A stretch of 64,000 nucleotides of DNA from Flavihumibacter sp. UBA7668 (GTDB taxonomy: Bacteria; Bacteroidota; Bacteroidia; Chitinophagales; Chitinophagaceae), in contig NZ_DLHM01000004.1 of NCBI RefSeq assembly GCF_002483205.1, forward strand, positions 342,962-406,961, in the 5' to 3' direction. Below the pieces are notes generated by a model, which did not search any database, was not told the DNA's origin, and saw only the letters and a program-made list of their open reading frames with translations. The position numbers were made by a program, and so were the translations under genes. Of this stretch, positions 27,101 through 35,223 are shown piece after piece. The number at the start of each line of letters is the position of its first letter. The first letter of the stretch is position 1.

Positions 27101-30100
27101 AATTTTTCCACTACTATTTCCAGCGAAGAACTTGTTTCTGGTAAGAAATACAGTTCTTCTTTTTTATGGAGCTGGTTATTTTTTATGTAGATTCTGGTAA
27201 TTCGGAGATCCCCTGTTGCCTGCATAGGAACCGGAAATTCAAGGATTTGAAGCCCTTTTTTCTGGTAGGAATAATAATACTTGTCGAAATAATTATCTTT
27301 TTTGTTTTTATACTTTAGGTGAAAGATACAATAGCTGCTGTCATCAATAAATCCTTCCAACCACCTGATACTATTTTTGCCTTCGGTAAGCAGTCGGGTT
27401 TCTACAAAATCATCCTGGGTAACTGGAAATAGTTTTTTGCCTGAATCATAGGTCTGAAAGATGCTTTTTTTGTATCCATTTAACTGATCTGTTCTAAAAG
27501 TGAATAGTTCAATTTGATAAACTCCCGTATCCAGAAGCTGGGTCTCCAATCTGATCCATTTGCCGGTGCTGTCATTCTGGTTGATCACTTCAATTAATTC
27601 ATCGCCCTGTATCCTGGAGATTTTATAGTGTACAAGCCTCTCAGGAAGGGTCGCCTGATTGTACTTGGTGATAATCCGAAAGTCGATCGGTTTAGCCAAA
27701 TCCAGTTTGCTGGGGATGTTATGACTTAACACAATAGGGCGACTTGAAACCTTGATATTAAATTCTTTGTCCTGCTCTTCTCCTGTTGGCGAGAGTGCCG
27801 TAACTTCAATGGTATAGTGCACACTGAATTCGTTCTCCTGGGATTTCATCCATTGCCGTATAGTGGGGTCGGTCATCTTTACAATGTATTCACCTGCTTC
27901 ATTACTTACAGTATCTATTTCCAGTAAAGTAAGTTCCCTGCCGGAACTGTTAGCATCAATTGAAACCTGAATTGGAACATTGTTGAGCACTGCTCCGGAA
28001 AACGAATTTAATTTTATTTTTATGGGAATGGTATCTCCCAGTTCATACAGTTGTTCCGGATAATCAATTTTGATTTCGTATGTAGGGCGTTTGTATTCTT
28101 CTACCTGAAAACTGTTATTGTCATAATCAGTTTCCAATGGATAGGTGTTGAAACTGTATTCGCCAGTGGCAGCGTCTTCGGGAATCTTAAAGGAACCGCT
28201 GAAGGAGCCGAATTTATTTGGAATCACCGCGCTGCTGTCTGCTATTCTGCTGAATGGATCATCTATGGTAATTTCAAGTTTTTCTTTCTGGATCCTTTGT
28301 AAAATTCGATAATAAAGTTTCGTAAACGGATCATACTGAAGATTTTTCCAGTTCAGGACCATGGGCTCGCCTGTATGTTTATCTTTTATCAGAATAATTC
28401 CTTTGTAATGTACTGTTTGTCCGGGGCGGTAAATGGATCGGTCTGTGTAAAAATGACAGCTTGCATTTTCTTCATAATATTCCAACAGGTCATAATAATC
28501 CTCTTTGGAATAGATATCATTATCATACTGATAATTGCCCTGATTAAAAGAGGCTGTAATTGTGTCGGAACCACGAATAATGAGCAGGTCTTCATCCTCG
28601 CTAAAACGGATTTTCTGGCGCCCGTCGTTATTAGTTTGGCCAATTTTTTGTTGCTCTTTTAAAATGCGTACATTTTTTACAGGGAATCCTGTTTTTCGAT
28701 CAAGTACAAAAGCATCTTTATCCTGCTGGATAAAGGCCAGCTGGCTGATTCGGATGGGAGAAAGCTGACCAATTATTCCCATCGTATCAATGCGGGCATA
28801 CGAAACCTGTAAACAATAATTTCCTGTTTTTAAAATAGGCAGCTGCCATTGACCAGAATGATAATTCAGGTCACCTGAGAAAGGAGTGTGGAGAACCGTA
28901 TCCAGTACCGCAGTAGCTGTTGTGTAAAAATTCCATGTTTTTTGATTTGTATCATAATAATCCCGTTGAGCCGGAACAGGAAGAATTCGGATATAAAGTG
29001 AGTCAGTATTTCTGTAATTGAGCTTAAAATAGGGCGCTGTTTCCGGCTGAAAAACAGCTTCTTTATAAAGCGTAAACTCCTTTTTTTTGATTTTCCCTAC
29101 CGCATTCAATATTATTTCCTTTGCCATTGCAAAGCTGTCTAAAGCCAGTTGATGTTGCCTGTAAATACCTAGCGCATTTTGGTAAGCCAACCGAAAACTG
29201 CTGTCTGCTTTATTTCCCCTACGATTGTTAAATGAATTTCCATTTTTGTATTCGAGTAAAAAAAGTTGGAAAGCAATGTAGGCACGGGTGCCGGAAAAAT
29301 TGGTTGTCAGATGCTCTAACAGATAATTTTTATACAGAATTTCAAGGCTGTCCGTTGAACTGTACATGGAATATAGGTTCTTTGTCAGCTGGATTTCAAA
29401 AAAAATACGTTGCTCATCATTGAACAGATTTTCTTGTTGCCAAACCCGATGCCATTCCAGCATGGGATGATCGAGACTATCCATTATTGAATCTGGAGTT
29501 AAAGGAAATTTCTGCTTCTTTAGCCAATCTGGAATGGCAGTATAAATTCCAGATAAATAGGGGCGATTCAACAGGTAAATTCCTTCACCATATACAATGG
29601 ACGAAAGGTCTGGTTTAAACCAAAAAAACAATGGATCACTGGCAAGCCATAAATAATCTTCCAGTTGTGGTGTATTAATTTTTCCTATCAATGCTTTTGC
29701 TCGCAGCAGGGATGTTTTTATTTCCTGACGAAGGCTGTCATCCGGCATCAGATGCCACCGGATAGCTGTTGTTTTTGTGAGGCTGATTTTTCTTTTTTTA
29801 TAGCTCCCACGTTTCATTAAATAGGCAATCCTTTGCGCTTTTATAAGTTGTATCGATAAGTCAAGTGCCGGACGATTTTGAGCAATGGCTGATAAGCTGT
29901 CAATAAAAAGACTATTGTTAATAAAGGAACTGTCTTCATTAATCTGATCCCGGATCAGCATTTCTTTATAATTGGTATGGACCAGCTGAAAATCATTTTG
30001 TTTACGAATGGCATGTTGCCTTTGTGTCTGAATTTCTTTTAGTTGATCCCGCAACGGTTTATCCTTTTTATTTAGGTCAATTTGCTGGAACCGATCATAA

Positions 30101-30183
30101 ATAGATGGTTGCTGAGCATGTAATTTCCTTGAAATGCCAAATAAAAAAAGCAATAAATAGACCTGATACATCAAAATTCTCAT
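24163..30183 (-). CDS. Giant alpha-2-macroglobulin-like protein with embedded SusC-type plug segment
   Basis: A 2006-residue exported protein (signal peptide about 1-23). An N-terminal helical region (about 25-380) precedes macroglobulin domains; the MG2 motif TDRSIYRPGQTVHYKG begins near residue 578. From about 1135 to 1240 lies a stretch that reads like a TonB/SusC plug: GRVAGVQIQ, EVVVVGYG, SVVRIRGNSS, LIIIDGIPY and ALYGSRAVNGVVLLS. An A2M domain follows, then a thioester motif CAEQ (Cys1481-Gln1484) and alpha/alpha-toroid helices to about 1800. Bacterial A2M proteins trap proteases in the periplasm; this one has a Cys-Ala-Glu-Gln variant of CGEQ. The plug may mediate outer-membrane or partner contact. 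It is a single gene. Confidence 0.88.
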   Translation of the reverse strand: MRILMYQVYLLLFLFGISRKLHAQQPSIYDRFQQIDLNKKDKPLRDQLKEIQTQRQHAIRKQNDFQLVHTNYKEMLIRDQINEDSSFINNSLFIDSLSAIAQNRPALDLSIQLIKAQRIAYLMKRGSYKKRKISLTKTTAIRWHLMPDDSLRQEIKTSLLRAKALIGKINTPQLEDYLWLASDPLFFWFKPDLSSIVYGEGIYLLNRPYLSGIYTAIPDWLKKQKFPLTPDSIMDSLDHPMLEWHRVWQQENLFNDEQRIFFEIQLTKNLYSMYSSTDSLEILYKNYLLEHLTTNFSGTRAYIAFQLFLLEYKNGNSFNNRRGNKADSSFRLAYQNALGIYRQHQLALDSFAMAKEIILNAVGKIKKKEFTLYKEAVFQPETAPYFKLNYRNTDSLYIRILPVPAQRDYYDTNQKTWNFYTTATAVLDTVLHTPFSGDLNYHSGQWQLPILKTGNYCLQVSYARIDTMGIIGQLSPIRISQLAFIQQDKDAFVLDRKTGFPVKNVRILKEQQKIGQTNNDGRQKIRFSEDEDLLIIRGSDTITASFNQGNYQYDNDIYSKEDYYDLLEYYEENASCHFYTDRSIYRPGQTVHYKGIILIKDKHTGEPMVLNWKNLQYDPFTKLYYRILQRIQKEKLEITIDDPFSRIADSSAVIPNKFGSFSGSFKIPEDAATGEYSFNTYPLETDYDNNSFQVEEYKRPTYEIKIDYPEQLYELGDTIPIKIKLNSFSGAVLNNVPIQVSIDANSSGRELTLLEIDTVSNEAGEYIVKMTDPTIRQWMKSQENEFSVHYTIEVTALSPTGEEQDKEFNIKVSSRPIVLSHNIPSKLDLAKPIDFRIITKYNQATLPERLVHYKISRIQGDELIEVINQNDSTGKWIRLETQLLDTGVYQIELFTFRTDQLNGYKKSIFQTYDSGKKLFPVTQDDFVETRLLTEGKNSIRWLEGFIDDSSYCIFHLKYKNKKDNYFDKYYYSYQKKGLQILEFPVPMQATGDLRITRIYIKNNQLHKKEELYFLPETSSSLEIVVEKFRTTLEPGDKEEFTVSVKSGNARAVAELMTTLYDASLDKLTSHSWDLPSSRNRFLPNNWFTSINTYSNNQTESSLQPVATNRRKLWWLPDTYLESVFSSYFTNEYGQDGFQALSGRVAGVQIQNTPGLEEVVVVGYGVSKQNMTASVVRIRGNSSISAYSNSLIIIDGIPYTGDLSKIDLSTIQSGLILKSAEATALYGSRAVNGVVLLSTTGPVQLPSIPPPPVVIRKNFNETAFFHPQLYADKNGKYQIRFTLPQTATEWKWKLLAHTKDARFQYLEKSIFSKLPLMILPDLPRFVYQGDIIEISTRVANLDSVSMQVNLQCQLEDEQTGENITHLFLTDSLKTIEVAAQQTSYGKFKLRVPDQFLHPVRIKFIGRSALFSDGEEHVLPVLSRRQLIRHSVEIKEQSEKNSLPSPTIPSDAIPFGIGLSIFAQPQAALINSLPALANYSFNCAEQTTNKMLAHLVAVNLVRTGVLKPEAGSGLRETPGSKITSLPAGIQAMAMPWLELAEKHQQQQKQIRLLTDTARSIEKAGEYLKEVIDMQLGNGALPWFKNGDPDFYISSYVLGSFGKMLKEGYLVSIQEKESEQIYRFLQKLIQFCDRMVFDSTRTVYDLNYLYARSFHHKNFPVADTAKSRLLSIYTSHWKNATRYSYSNQARLITATLNYFTVKDSLHAEALSLLEYIRQAGITAPEKGIRWRIVSNDDEISSTQEELLGNLQEAFHLSEKYPAVSEGILQWILRDRNSHEWGSTKAAAAMIYQLTTAKYSDSANRSEKTIVYDQQQVSVSNAILKGITINFLPVREKEFQSIQLHPIQGKQGPTQVHYYYFSEFAGNDQNSEIQLKKKLERWDAARNSWISIDSTLNCTVGERVRITIQISTSKPFQYLILNERHPATMAPVDVLSGRHYSNGLQYYSSVRDIGHHFFISSLPTGQSSIQYEMKIEKAGSFNSGLYSIQAMYQPSIQATGASYNLEVSSQ

Positions 30184-30244
30184 AATAGATGAGTTTGCTT
30201 AAATGCTAGACCGGTTTAATATACTTATTGGACAGCAGAATTCA

Positions 30245-30252
30245 TAGCTTTG
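30245..30252 (+). promoter_or_regulatory. -7 element for the cytochrome c gene
   Basis: TAGCTTTG fits TAnnTTTG, 22 bases before the GTG start at 30275. The nearest TTG upstream (30228-30230) is only 14 bases away, so the -33 half is poor. Confidence 0.4.
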
Positions 30253-30274
30253 CTGCAATTAATCATTGACTCTG

Positions 30275-30709
30275 GTGATAAGCAGGTTTTTTTCCTATTC
30301 CAGCATTTTCGGTTATGCCTTGATTTTAGGTATACTTTCCTGTGGAGATAAAAAGCCAAAAGAGCAGCATCCGGCAAAAGATTATATCAAAAAAATTGAT
30401 GGATTTAATGACTCGATACCTCAGGAGATTGTTCAAAGAGGAGAAGTTCTGATTGCCTATTCTGATTGTTATAGCTGCCACGCAAAAGATAAAAGATCAA
30501 AAGGCCCGGCTTTTGAAGATATAGCTGCCCGCTATCCAGTTAATAAAGCTTATATCCGGTTACTTGCAGCACGAGTTATTCAGGGCGGCTCCGGAGCCTG
30601 GGGGCATCCGGTAATGACTCCACATCCAGACCTTAGCCCGAAAGAAGCCGAATTAATGGTTTCTTATATCCTTTCGCTAAAAAAGGGGTCAAAATTGGAT
30701 AAGTTTTGA
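30275..30709 (+). CDS. c-type cytochrome lipoprotein
   Basis: A 144-residue lipoprotein cytochrome. A GTG at 30275 gives a good signal peptide ending in the lipobox ILSC (Cys23). The haem-binding CYSCH is at residues 65-69 and a likely Met axial ligand lies in HPVMTPHPDL (about 111-120). The pattern GGSGAWGHPVM is typical of cytochrome c551/c552-type electron carriers in Bacteroidota. A TTG at 30266 is an alternative start. It stands alone, divergent from the macroglobulin gene. It is probably a periplasm-facing electron carrier; its redox partners are not in the window. Confidence 0.85.
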   Translation: MISRFFSYSSIFGYALILGILSCGDKKPKEQHPAKDYIKKIDGFNDSIPQEIVQRGEVLIAYSDCYSCHAKDKRSKGPAFEDIAARYPVNKAYIRLLAARVIQGGSGAWGHPVMTPHPDLSPKEAELMVSYILSLKKGSKLDKF

Positions 30710-30819
30710 TGTAATGGGGTATGGTTTCCACAGCTCACTCTTAAATAAAGGCGGCATAATTCTTTTACTATTCCTGCAAAAGCTATTTAAGCTATTTCTT
30801 AACGACTAAAATTTATAAT

Positions 30820-31011
30820 ATGGAAGCGTGGAAAGAAAAAATCGCAGGAAACTGGAAAATCCTAAAAGGGAAAGTTCAGCAACAATATGGAGAATTAACC
30901 GATGATGATCTGGCCTATGAAAAAGGCAAGGAAGACGAATTGATAGGCCGTATCCAGAAAGCCTCCGGTAAAACAAAGGAAGAAGTTATGGATTGGATTG
31001 ATAAATTATAA
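30820..31011 (+). CDS. CsbD-family stress protein
   Basis: A 63-residue, highly charged helical protein of the CsbD family. The typical elements are WKEKIAGNWKILKGKVQQQYG, the central LTDDDL and a second copy-like GRIQKASGKTKEEV. CsbD proteins accumulate in general stress, but their mechanism is unknown. It is a single gene followed by a strong terminator. Confidence 0.9.
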   Translation: MEAWKEKIAGNWKILKGKVQQQYGELTDDDLAYEKGKEDELIGRIQKASGKTKEEVMDWIDKL

Positions 31012-31030
31012 TTGATCCTTTTCATAAATA

Positions 31031-31062
31031 AAAGCGGTTGCCCAAACGGGCAACCGCTTTTT
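31031..31062 (+). terminator. Intrinsic terminator after CsbD gene
   Basis: A perfect 13-bp stem (AAAGCGGTTGCCC with its complement) over an AAAC loop, followed by T residues, starts 19 bases after the stop. Confidence 0.93.
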
Positions 31063-31124
31063 GGTTTATACCAGTTTAAATATTTCATATTTTCATTGTA
31101 TAATTGTTGTAAACCAGACTTTCT

Positions 31125-31471
31125 ATGAAATTTGTTCAAATACTATTTTGTTTAATATTTGGATTGAATACGGTACCTGTTTTTACACAAACTCGAAAAT
31201 GAGCCAATGATTACCGCTTTTACAGCTTAAAACATCATAGTGGCCGGCACTTTTATACCGGTACAGAATTAAAGGATAAGTTGAAAAATAGGTATGCCAT
31301 TCTGTTGGCAGAGAAATCAAAGGAAATACCTTTGTAGGTCCAGCTGTTCGTTACCTGATCAACAAACGTCTCTATGCTCAATTGGGATTAAAAACATTCA
31401 ATGGTGCCACGGCCGATTGGGTAGAAGCCGGATTGGGCTATAGATTTTATCACCGGGAATATAGAAAATAA
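31125..31471 (+). pseudogene. Decayed outer-membrane protein gene
   Basis: An ATG at 31125 opens a good signal peptide (MKFVQILFCLIFGLN, ending PVFTQ) but meets TGA at 31200. The same frame then continues with protein-like sequence (NDYRFYSLKHHSGRHFYTG) to a TAG at 31335. Before that, near 31290-31305, the coding signal moves to another frame (GNTFVGPAVRYLINKRLYAQ) and ends normally with GLGYRFYHREYRK and TAA at 31471. The aromatic-rich ending suggests a small outer-membrane barrel. One nonsense codon and one frameshift, possibly with an internal deletion, mean it is not a working gene. Sequencing errors would need two independent faults. Confidence 0.65.
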
Positions 31472-31497
31472 TTTATTCGTCAATTTAAAAATGAGAT

Positions 31498-32121
31498 ATG
31501 GACATTCATAAATCAACTACTAAAATTGCTCGCAGTAAAGTAGGGTTGTTTTTATTGGCAGTTCTAATTTTATCCTGCAATAACAATCAGGCAGATCAGG
31601 CCACTATGGAATCTAAATCGGATTCACTGGTAAGTGCTGCTGCACCAAAGACTCCTGTGCTACCAGAACTACCTTCCAGCGTGGTTCTTAAAAACTGGGA
31701 AATGGGCGATCCGCAACATATGGCAACAATCCTGAAACTTTATCAGGCCTGGGATACGGAACACCCCCATGATATGATTGAATTTTTGGGAGATAGCACC
31801 ATCTTTGACTGGCCAAATGGCAGCCGGGTGATTACTACCAAAGAAACAGTTGAACCGGTATTACGAAAATGGAGAAATAATTTTAAATCAACCTCCAATA
31901 TTCCGGTTTCATTGATTTCCCTCCACAATAAAGATTTGAACCAGGATTGGGTAATGGCCTGGGTCTGGAACAAATGGCAAACTGCACAAGGTAAAAAAGA
32001 TTCCAGTCTGTTTTGTGATAACTGGCGTTTGGAAAATGGACGAATTGTGTATATGAACAGTTCGGAAAACAGGACATCCAAGTCACTTTCAAAAACCCTT
32101 AATTCAATACCGTCCAATTAA
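31498..32121 (+). CDS. NTF2-like (SnoaL-type) lipoprotein, hypothetical
   Basis: A 207-residue lipoprotein: the signal segment ends in the lipobox VLILSC (Cys27) and is followed by a Ser/Ala/Pro-rich linker to about residue 62. The globular part (about 70-190) has the cone-like pattern of NTF2/SnoaL proteins: a helix ILKLYQAWD, then GDSTIFDWPNGSRVI, and WVMAWVWNKWQT and FCDNWRLENGRIVYM as long strands. This fold binds small hydrophobic molecules, but no catalytic residues can be assigned. It shares a TTAA double stop with the convergent ATP-grasp gene. Confidence 0.65.
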   Translation: MDIHKSTTKIARSKVGLFLLAVLILSCNNNQADQATMESKSDSLVSAAAPKTPVLPELPSSVVLKNWEMGDPQHMATILKLYQAWDTEHPHDMIEFLGDSTIFDWPNGSRVITTKETVEPVLRKWRNNFKSTSNIPVSLISLHNKDLNQDWVMAWVWNKWQTAQGKKDSSLFCDNWRLENGRIVYMNSSENRTSKSLSKTLNSIPSN

Positions 32122-33182
32122 TCATTGATAGCAGCTTTTAATCGTGTTGCTTCCCTGTAAATAGCAGAAGCATAGGATTTGAGTACAGCTGTTTTAATGT
32201 CTGCCGGTAATGACTGAAGATTGGTGTTGGGTTCTGTACATTCCAGTTCGCATAACACAATTTGCCCATTACTATAAAGGAAATCAATTCTTGTACGGAT
32301 GAGTGCATGCTGATGATAACACTCCTGCATGAAATGAATGATTTGTGTAGCAAAGGATACCATGTTTTTGGGCAGTTGTACTTCCGGAATAAACCTGCGT
32401 TCTTTTATTGAATGGTTTTTGAATCCCCCTCTCTTCTGTATGGCATGGCTGTATTTGTCATTAAAAAAAACAAGACAGTATTCACCCTCTTCCACCGCCT
32501 TGATATAAGGCTGGAGTATAATTCCTCTGGGGGAGCTGCTTAACAGATGATGAAATATTTTTTCAGCTTCTTCGTCTGAATGAAGGATGAAATCAGTTTG
32601 TTTCTCATTCGTATTCCTGCCCATTCTTTTATATAAAAACGTGTTATTCCCATCGGCGGATACAATCGGTTTCATCACAATATCTCTATCCTGCCAGTTG
32701 TCCGGATCGGCTGCATCCAATTCTTCAAACAGCTCTTTCAGACTTCGGTTGCCAATTGGGTTGGTTTGATCTTCTTCTGATTCATTTATCCCGATAAAAT
32801 AACTGGGTGTAATAGCCATTCCCGAATTTACACGCACTCCAAATTTTTTGATTAATCGGGATAAATACCTCGATTTGATAACATTGTCAATGATTAGCTG
32901 CCCGTCATTTATAACACGATTCCTGTCTGAATTACAATCCCGTATCCATTGGATAAATGCTTCTCCATGAGAGGGTATATCCCAGGTACTGCTGATAAAA
33001 ATGGCATCAAATTGGTTCCAATCTGTTTCAGTATTCTTCCAGTCCATAATCTCAACTACGGCTCCCATTGACCTAAGTTCTTCCATTAATTCCTGATCAT
33101 CCTGAAACGGATCCTTTCCCGAAGGCATATTTATGGGATCAGAGGCAATCGCAAGCTTAATCGCTGTTTTATCTGTAGGCAT
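32118..33182 (-). CDS. ATP-grasp ligase-like protein
   Basis: A 354-residue protein from the ATG at 33182 (MPTDKTAIKLAIASD). An open frame continues upstream to 33425 but becomes Lys-rich and would overlap the divergent kinase gene; an ATG at 33233 is the next alternative. The N-terminal Rossmann-like part has LMEELRSMGAVVEIMDW and AIFISSTWDIPSH, typical of RimK/glutathione-synthase-like ATP-grasp enzymes. IVMKPIVSADGNNT and ILQPYIKAVEEGEYCLVFF mark the ATP-grasp core, and RIDFLYSNGQIVLCELECTEPN holds the Mg-binding Glu and Asn. It joins an acid to an amine using ATP; the substrate is unknown and there is no peptide precursor gene nearby. Confidence 0.78.
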   Translation of the reverse strand: MPTDKTAIKLAIASDPINMPSGKDPFQDDQELMEELRSMGAVVEIMDWKNTETDWNQFDAIFISSTWDIPSHGEAFIQWIRDCNSDRNRVINDGQLIIDNVIKSRYLSRLIKKFGVRVNSGMAITPSYFIGINESEEDQTNPIGNRSLKELFEELDAADPDNWQDRDIVMKPIVSADGNNTFLYKRMGRNTNEKQTDFILHSDEEAEKIFHHLLSSSPRGIILQPYIKAVEEGEYCLVFFNDKYSHAIQKRGGFKNHSIKERRFIPEVQLPKNMVSFATQIIHFMQECYHQHALIRTRIDFLYSNGQIVLCELECTEPNTNLQSLPADIKTAVLKSYASAIYREATRLKAAIND

Positions 33183-33303
33183 AAGGCAAACTAACTTTTT
33201 TTTTAATTTTTTCAGGTGCTTAAATCGGCGGTTCATCTGCTGAACAGGCATTTCGACGGAAATCCCGGCTGAATTTACCATTCTAAACCTAGTTTCGGAT
33301 ACG

Positions 33304-34392
33304 ATGGAGCAGCTCCAACTAAGACAGACAGTATTTTGCAAAAGACTATTGATAGGTTTTAGCCTTGCAGAAGTGGTGGCATGGTTATGTCTCCATATCA
33401 GCTGGCCACTTTTGTTGGCAGCCATTTATAACCTGACAGGGAAGTTTAAGGACAGTTCCTTTATGAGTATGGGGGATTTTTTTCTTATCCAGCTGGTCGT
33501 ATGTACCGGGAAAGCAATCTTCCTGTTGCCATTGTGGTGGCTTTTTTTTGGACCATTCAAAAACATGAAGCTGGGAAGAAAGCTATTACTACATTTATTG
33601 GGAGCCCTGTTTTATTCTGTCTGTTGTTTGTTTGTTTTCCATTGGATAATAACGGGTTGGATTCATAAAGAGTATAATTGGATAAAGCTGTTGAATGATC
33701 TTTATAACCTCCTGTTCTTTTACTTCGCAAATTTCGCCTTATTTCATGCCTATAATTTTTGGCTGCAATCCTTGCGGCATACAAAAACAGAACAGCAATT
33801 GAGAGAGCTGGCGCTTCAGAGTGAAATACTGGCACTAAAGGCGCAAATCGAACCGCATTTTCTTTTTAATACACTGAATTCTATCAGCGCATCTGTTCCT
33901 CCCAGCCAGGAAGAAACCCGCGTATTGATTGCTCAATTAGCCGATACGTTTCGCTATGCACTTCAGGTGAGCGAAAAGGAAACGGTTCAATTAAGGGAAG
34001 AAATGGAATTTGTTAAAACATGGCTTTCGCTTGAAAAGCATCGGTTTGGTAATCGCCTGATGATTGATTATAAACTGGATGAAGCAGCCTTGTCTGCAAG
34101 AATTCCTTCCCTTATTTTTCAGCCTCTTATTGAAAATGCTATCAAACATGGTATTAGTCCCAAAGTTGAGGGAGGCAGAGTAAGCATTACGATTCGAAAA
34201 GCCGATGATTTCGTTAAGATAAGTATAGCAGATACAGGGCATGGGTTTTCAGGAGATTTATCGCGCTTATTTACAATGGGAGTGGGGCTTAAGAATGCAT
34301 CAAGACGACTTGAATACATGTATAATCAAAAAATATCAGTGGAACGTAATCCGGTCGGACTCCTGTTTTTCTTTAAAATTCCATTTGCTTAA
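33304..34392 (+). CDS. LytS/YehU-family sensor histidine kinase
   Basis: A 362-residue membrane kinase. Four hydrophobic segments fill residues about 12-155, with a short coiled coil next. The His_kinase domain carries the phosphoacceptor His185 in LKAQIEPHFLFNTLNSI. The ATPase N box is PLIENAIKHGI (about 276-286) and the G box is DTGHGF (about 310-315). The response-regulator gene starts 4 bases after its stop, so the pair is translationally linked. A TAGTTTCG element just before the ATG could be a variant -7 box. Its signal is unknown. Confidence 0.92.
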   Translation: MEQLQLRQTVFCKRLLIGFSLAEVVAWLCLHISWPLLLAAIYNLTGKFKDSSFMSMGDFFLIQLVVCTGKAIFLLPLWWLFFGPFKNMKLGRKLLLHLLGALFYSVCCLFVFHWIITGWIHKEYNWIKLLNDLYNLLFFYFANFALFHAYNFWLQSLRHTKTEQQLRELALQSEILALKAQIEPHFLFNTLNSISASVPPSQEETRVLIAQLADTFRYALQVSEKETVQLREEMEFVKTWLSLEKHRFGNRLMIDYKLDEAALSARIPSLIFQPLIENAIKHGISPKVEGGRVSITIRKADDFVKISIADTGHGFSGDLSRLFTMGVGLKNASRRLEYMYNQKISVERNPVGLLFFFKIPFA

Positions 34393-34396
34393 TTAT

Positions 34397-35122
34397 ATGA
34401 ACAAAGTATTGATCATTGACGATGAAGCGGCTTCCAGATCACTCATACGGGAATATCTGCAGGGGTATGAAGATTTTGAATTGATTGGTGAATGCGAAAA
34501 TGGGATGGAGGCCATTGAAAAGATAAATCTACACTCGCCGGATCTTATATTTCTTGACATCCAGATGCCTGGTTGTACGGGATTCGAGGTGGTGCAGCAA
34601 CTGACCAGATTTCCCAAGATTGTATTCATAACAGCCTATGATCAATATGCCATTAAAGCATTTGATAGCAATGCGATTGATTATCTGCTTAAGCCATTTA
34701 CTGCTCAGCGGTTTAATCAGTCTTTGGAAAAAGTAAAAAGTATTCAATTCGTTGATCAGATGAAGTTTAAAAAGATGGCAAATGAATTCAAGGGCGAACC
34801 TCCCCGAAGAATTTTAGTGGAAAACGGAAATAAATTGGTCAGTTTATCTGTTGAAGATATCTGTTGTTTTGAGGCAGAGAAAGATTATACCTGGATCTTT
34901 ACCGAAAATCGTTCCTACCTGAGTAATTATGGAATTGGTGCACTCGAACAACGCATGGATAAAAACCTGTTTCTTCGGATCCATCGTTCCTGTATCGTAA
35001 ACTTAAATTGTATTCAGGAAGTGTACCGGGAAGGATATGCTGTTAAACTCAAATTAAAAAATGAAAAACTGGTAACCGTATCCCGGGGATATGTGGATGG
35101 ATTAAAGCAATATTTCTATTGA
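34397..35122 (+). CDS. LytTR-family response regulator
   Basis: A 241-residue regulator. The ATG at 34397 gives MNKVLIIDDEAASRS; an open frame beginning earlier belongs to read-through in the kinase gene. The receiver domain has the acidic pair at about 8-10, phosphoacceptor Asp54 in IFLDIQMPG, and Lys near 104 in LLKPF. The LytTR DNA-binding domain (about 140-240) shows the typical ICCFEAEKDYTWIF and LRIHRSCIVNL segments. It forms a pair with the upstream LytS-type kinase. LytTR proteins bind direct repeats near promoters; the lipoprotein operon 100 bases downstream is a natural candidate target. Confidence 0.93.
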   Translation: MNKVLIIDDEAASRSLIREYLQGYEDFELIGECENGMEAIEKINLHSPDLIFLDIQMPGCTGFEVVQQLTRFPKIVFITAYDQYAIKAFDSNAIDYLLKPFTAQRFNQSLEKVKSIQFVDQMKFKKMANEFKGEPPRRILVENGNKLVSLSVEDICCFEAEKDYTWIFTENRSYLSNYGIGALEQRMDKNLFLRIHRSCIVNLNCIQEVYREGYAVKLKLKNEKLVTVSRGYVDGLKQYFY

Positions 35123-35177
35123 AAATTATCATGTAAAGTTACTCGTCGTATCTATTTGTAATTCGGCGGGTATATCA

Positions 35178-35207
35178 TTGAACAGGGTTTAATTAAAAGT
35201 AGGTTTG
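35178..35207 (+). promoter_or_regulatory. Consensus promoter of the lipoprotein operon
   Basis: A TTG at 35178-35180, 19 bases, then TAGGTTTG at 35200-35207 exactly fit the Bacteroidota promoter consensus, 16 bases before the ATG at 35224. Confidence 0.75.
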
Positions 35208-35223
35208 CATATAATTAAACCCT

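Noticed and set aside
33183..33425. N-terminal extension of the ATP-grasp protein
   Set aside because: It would overlap the divergent kinase start and the added residues are unlike the family; the ATG at 33182 matches where the Rossmann-like domain begins.
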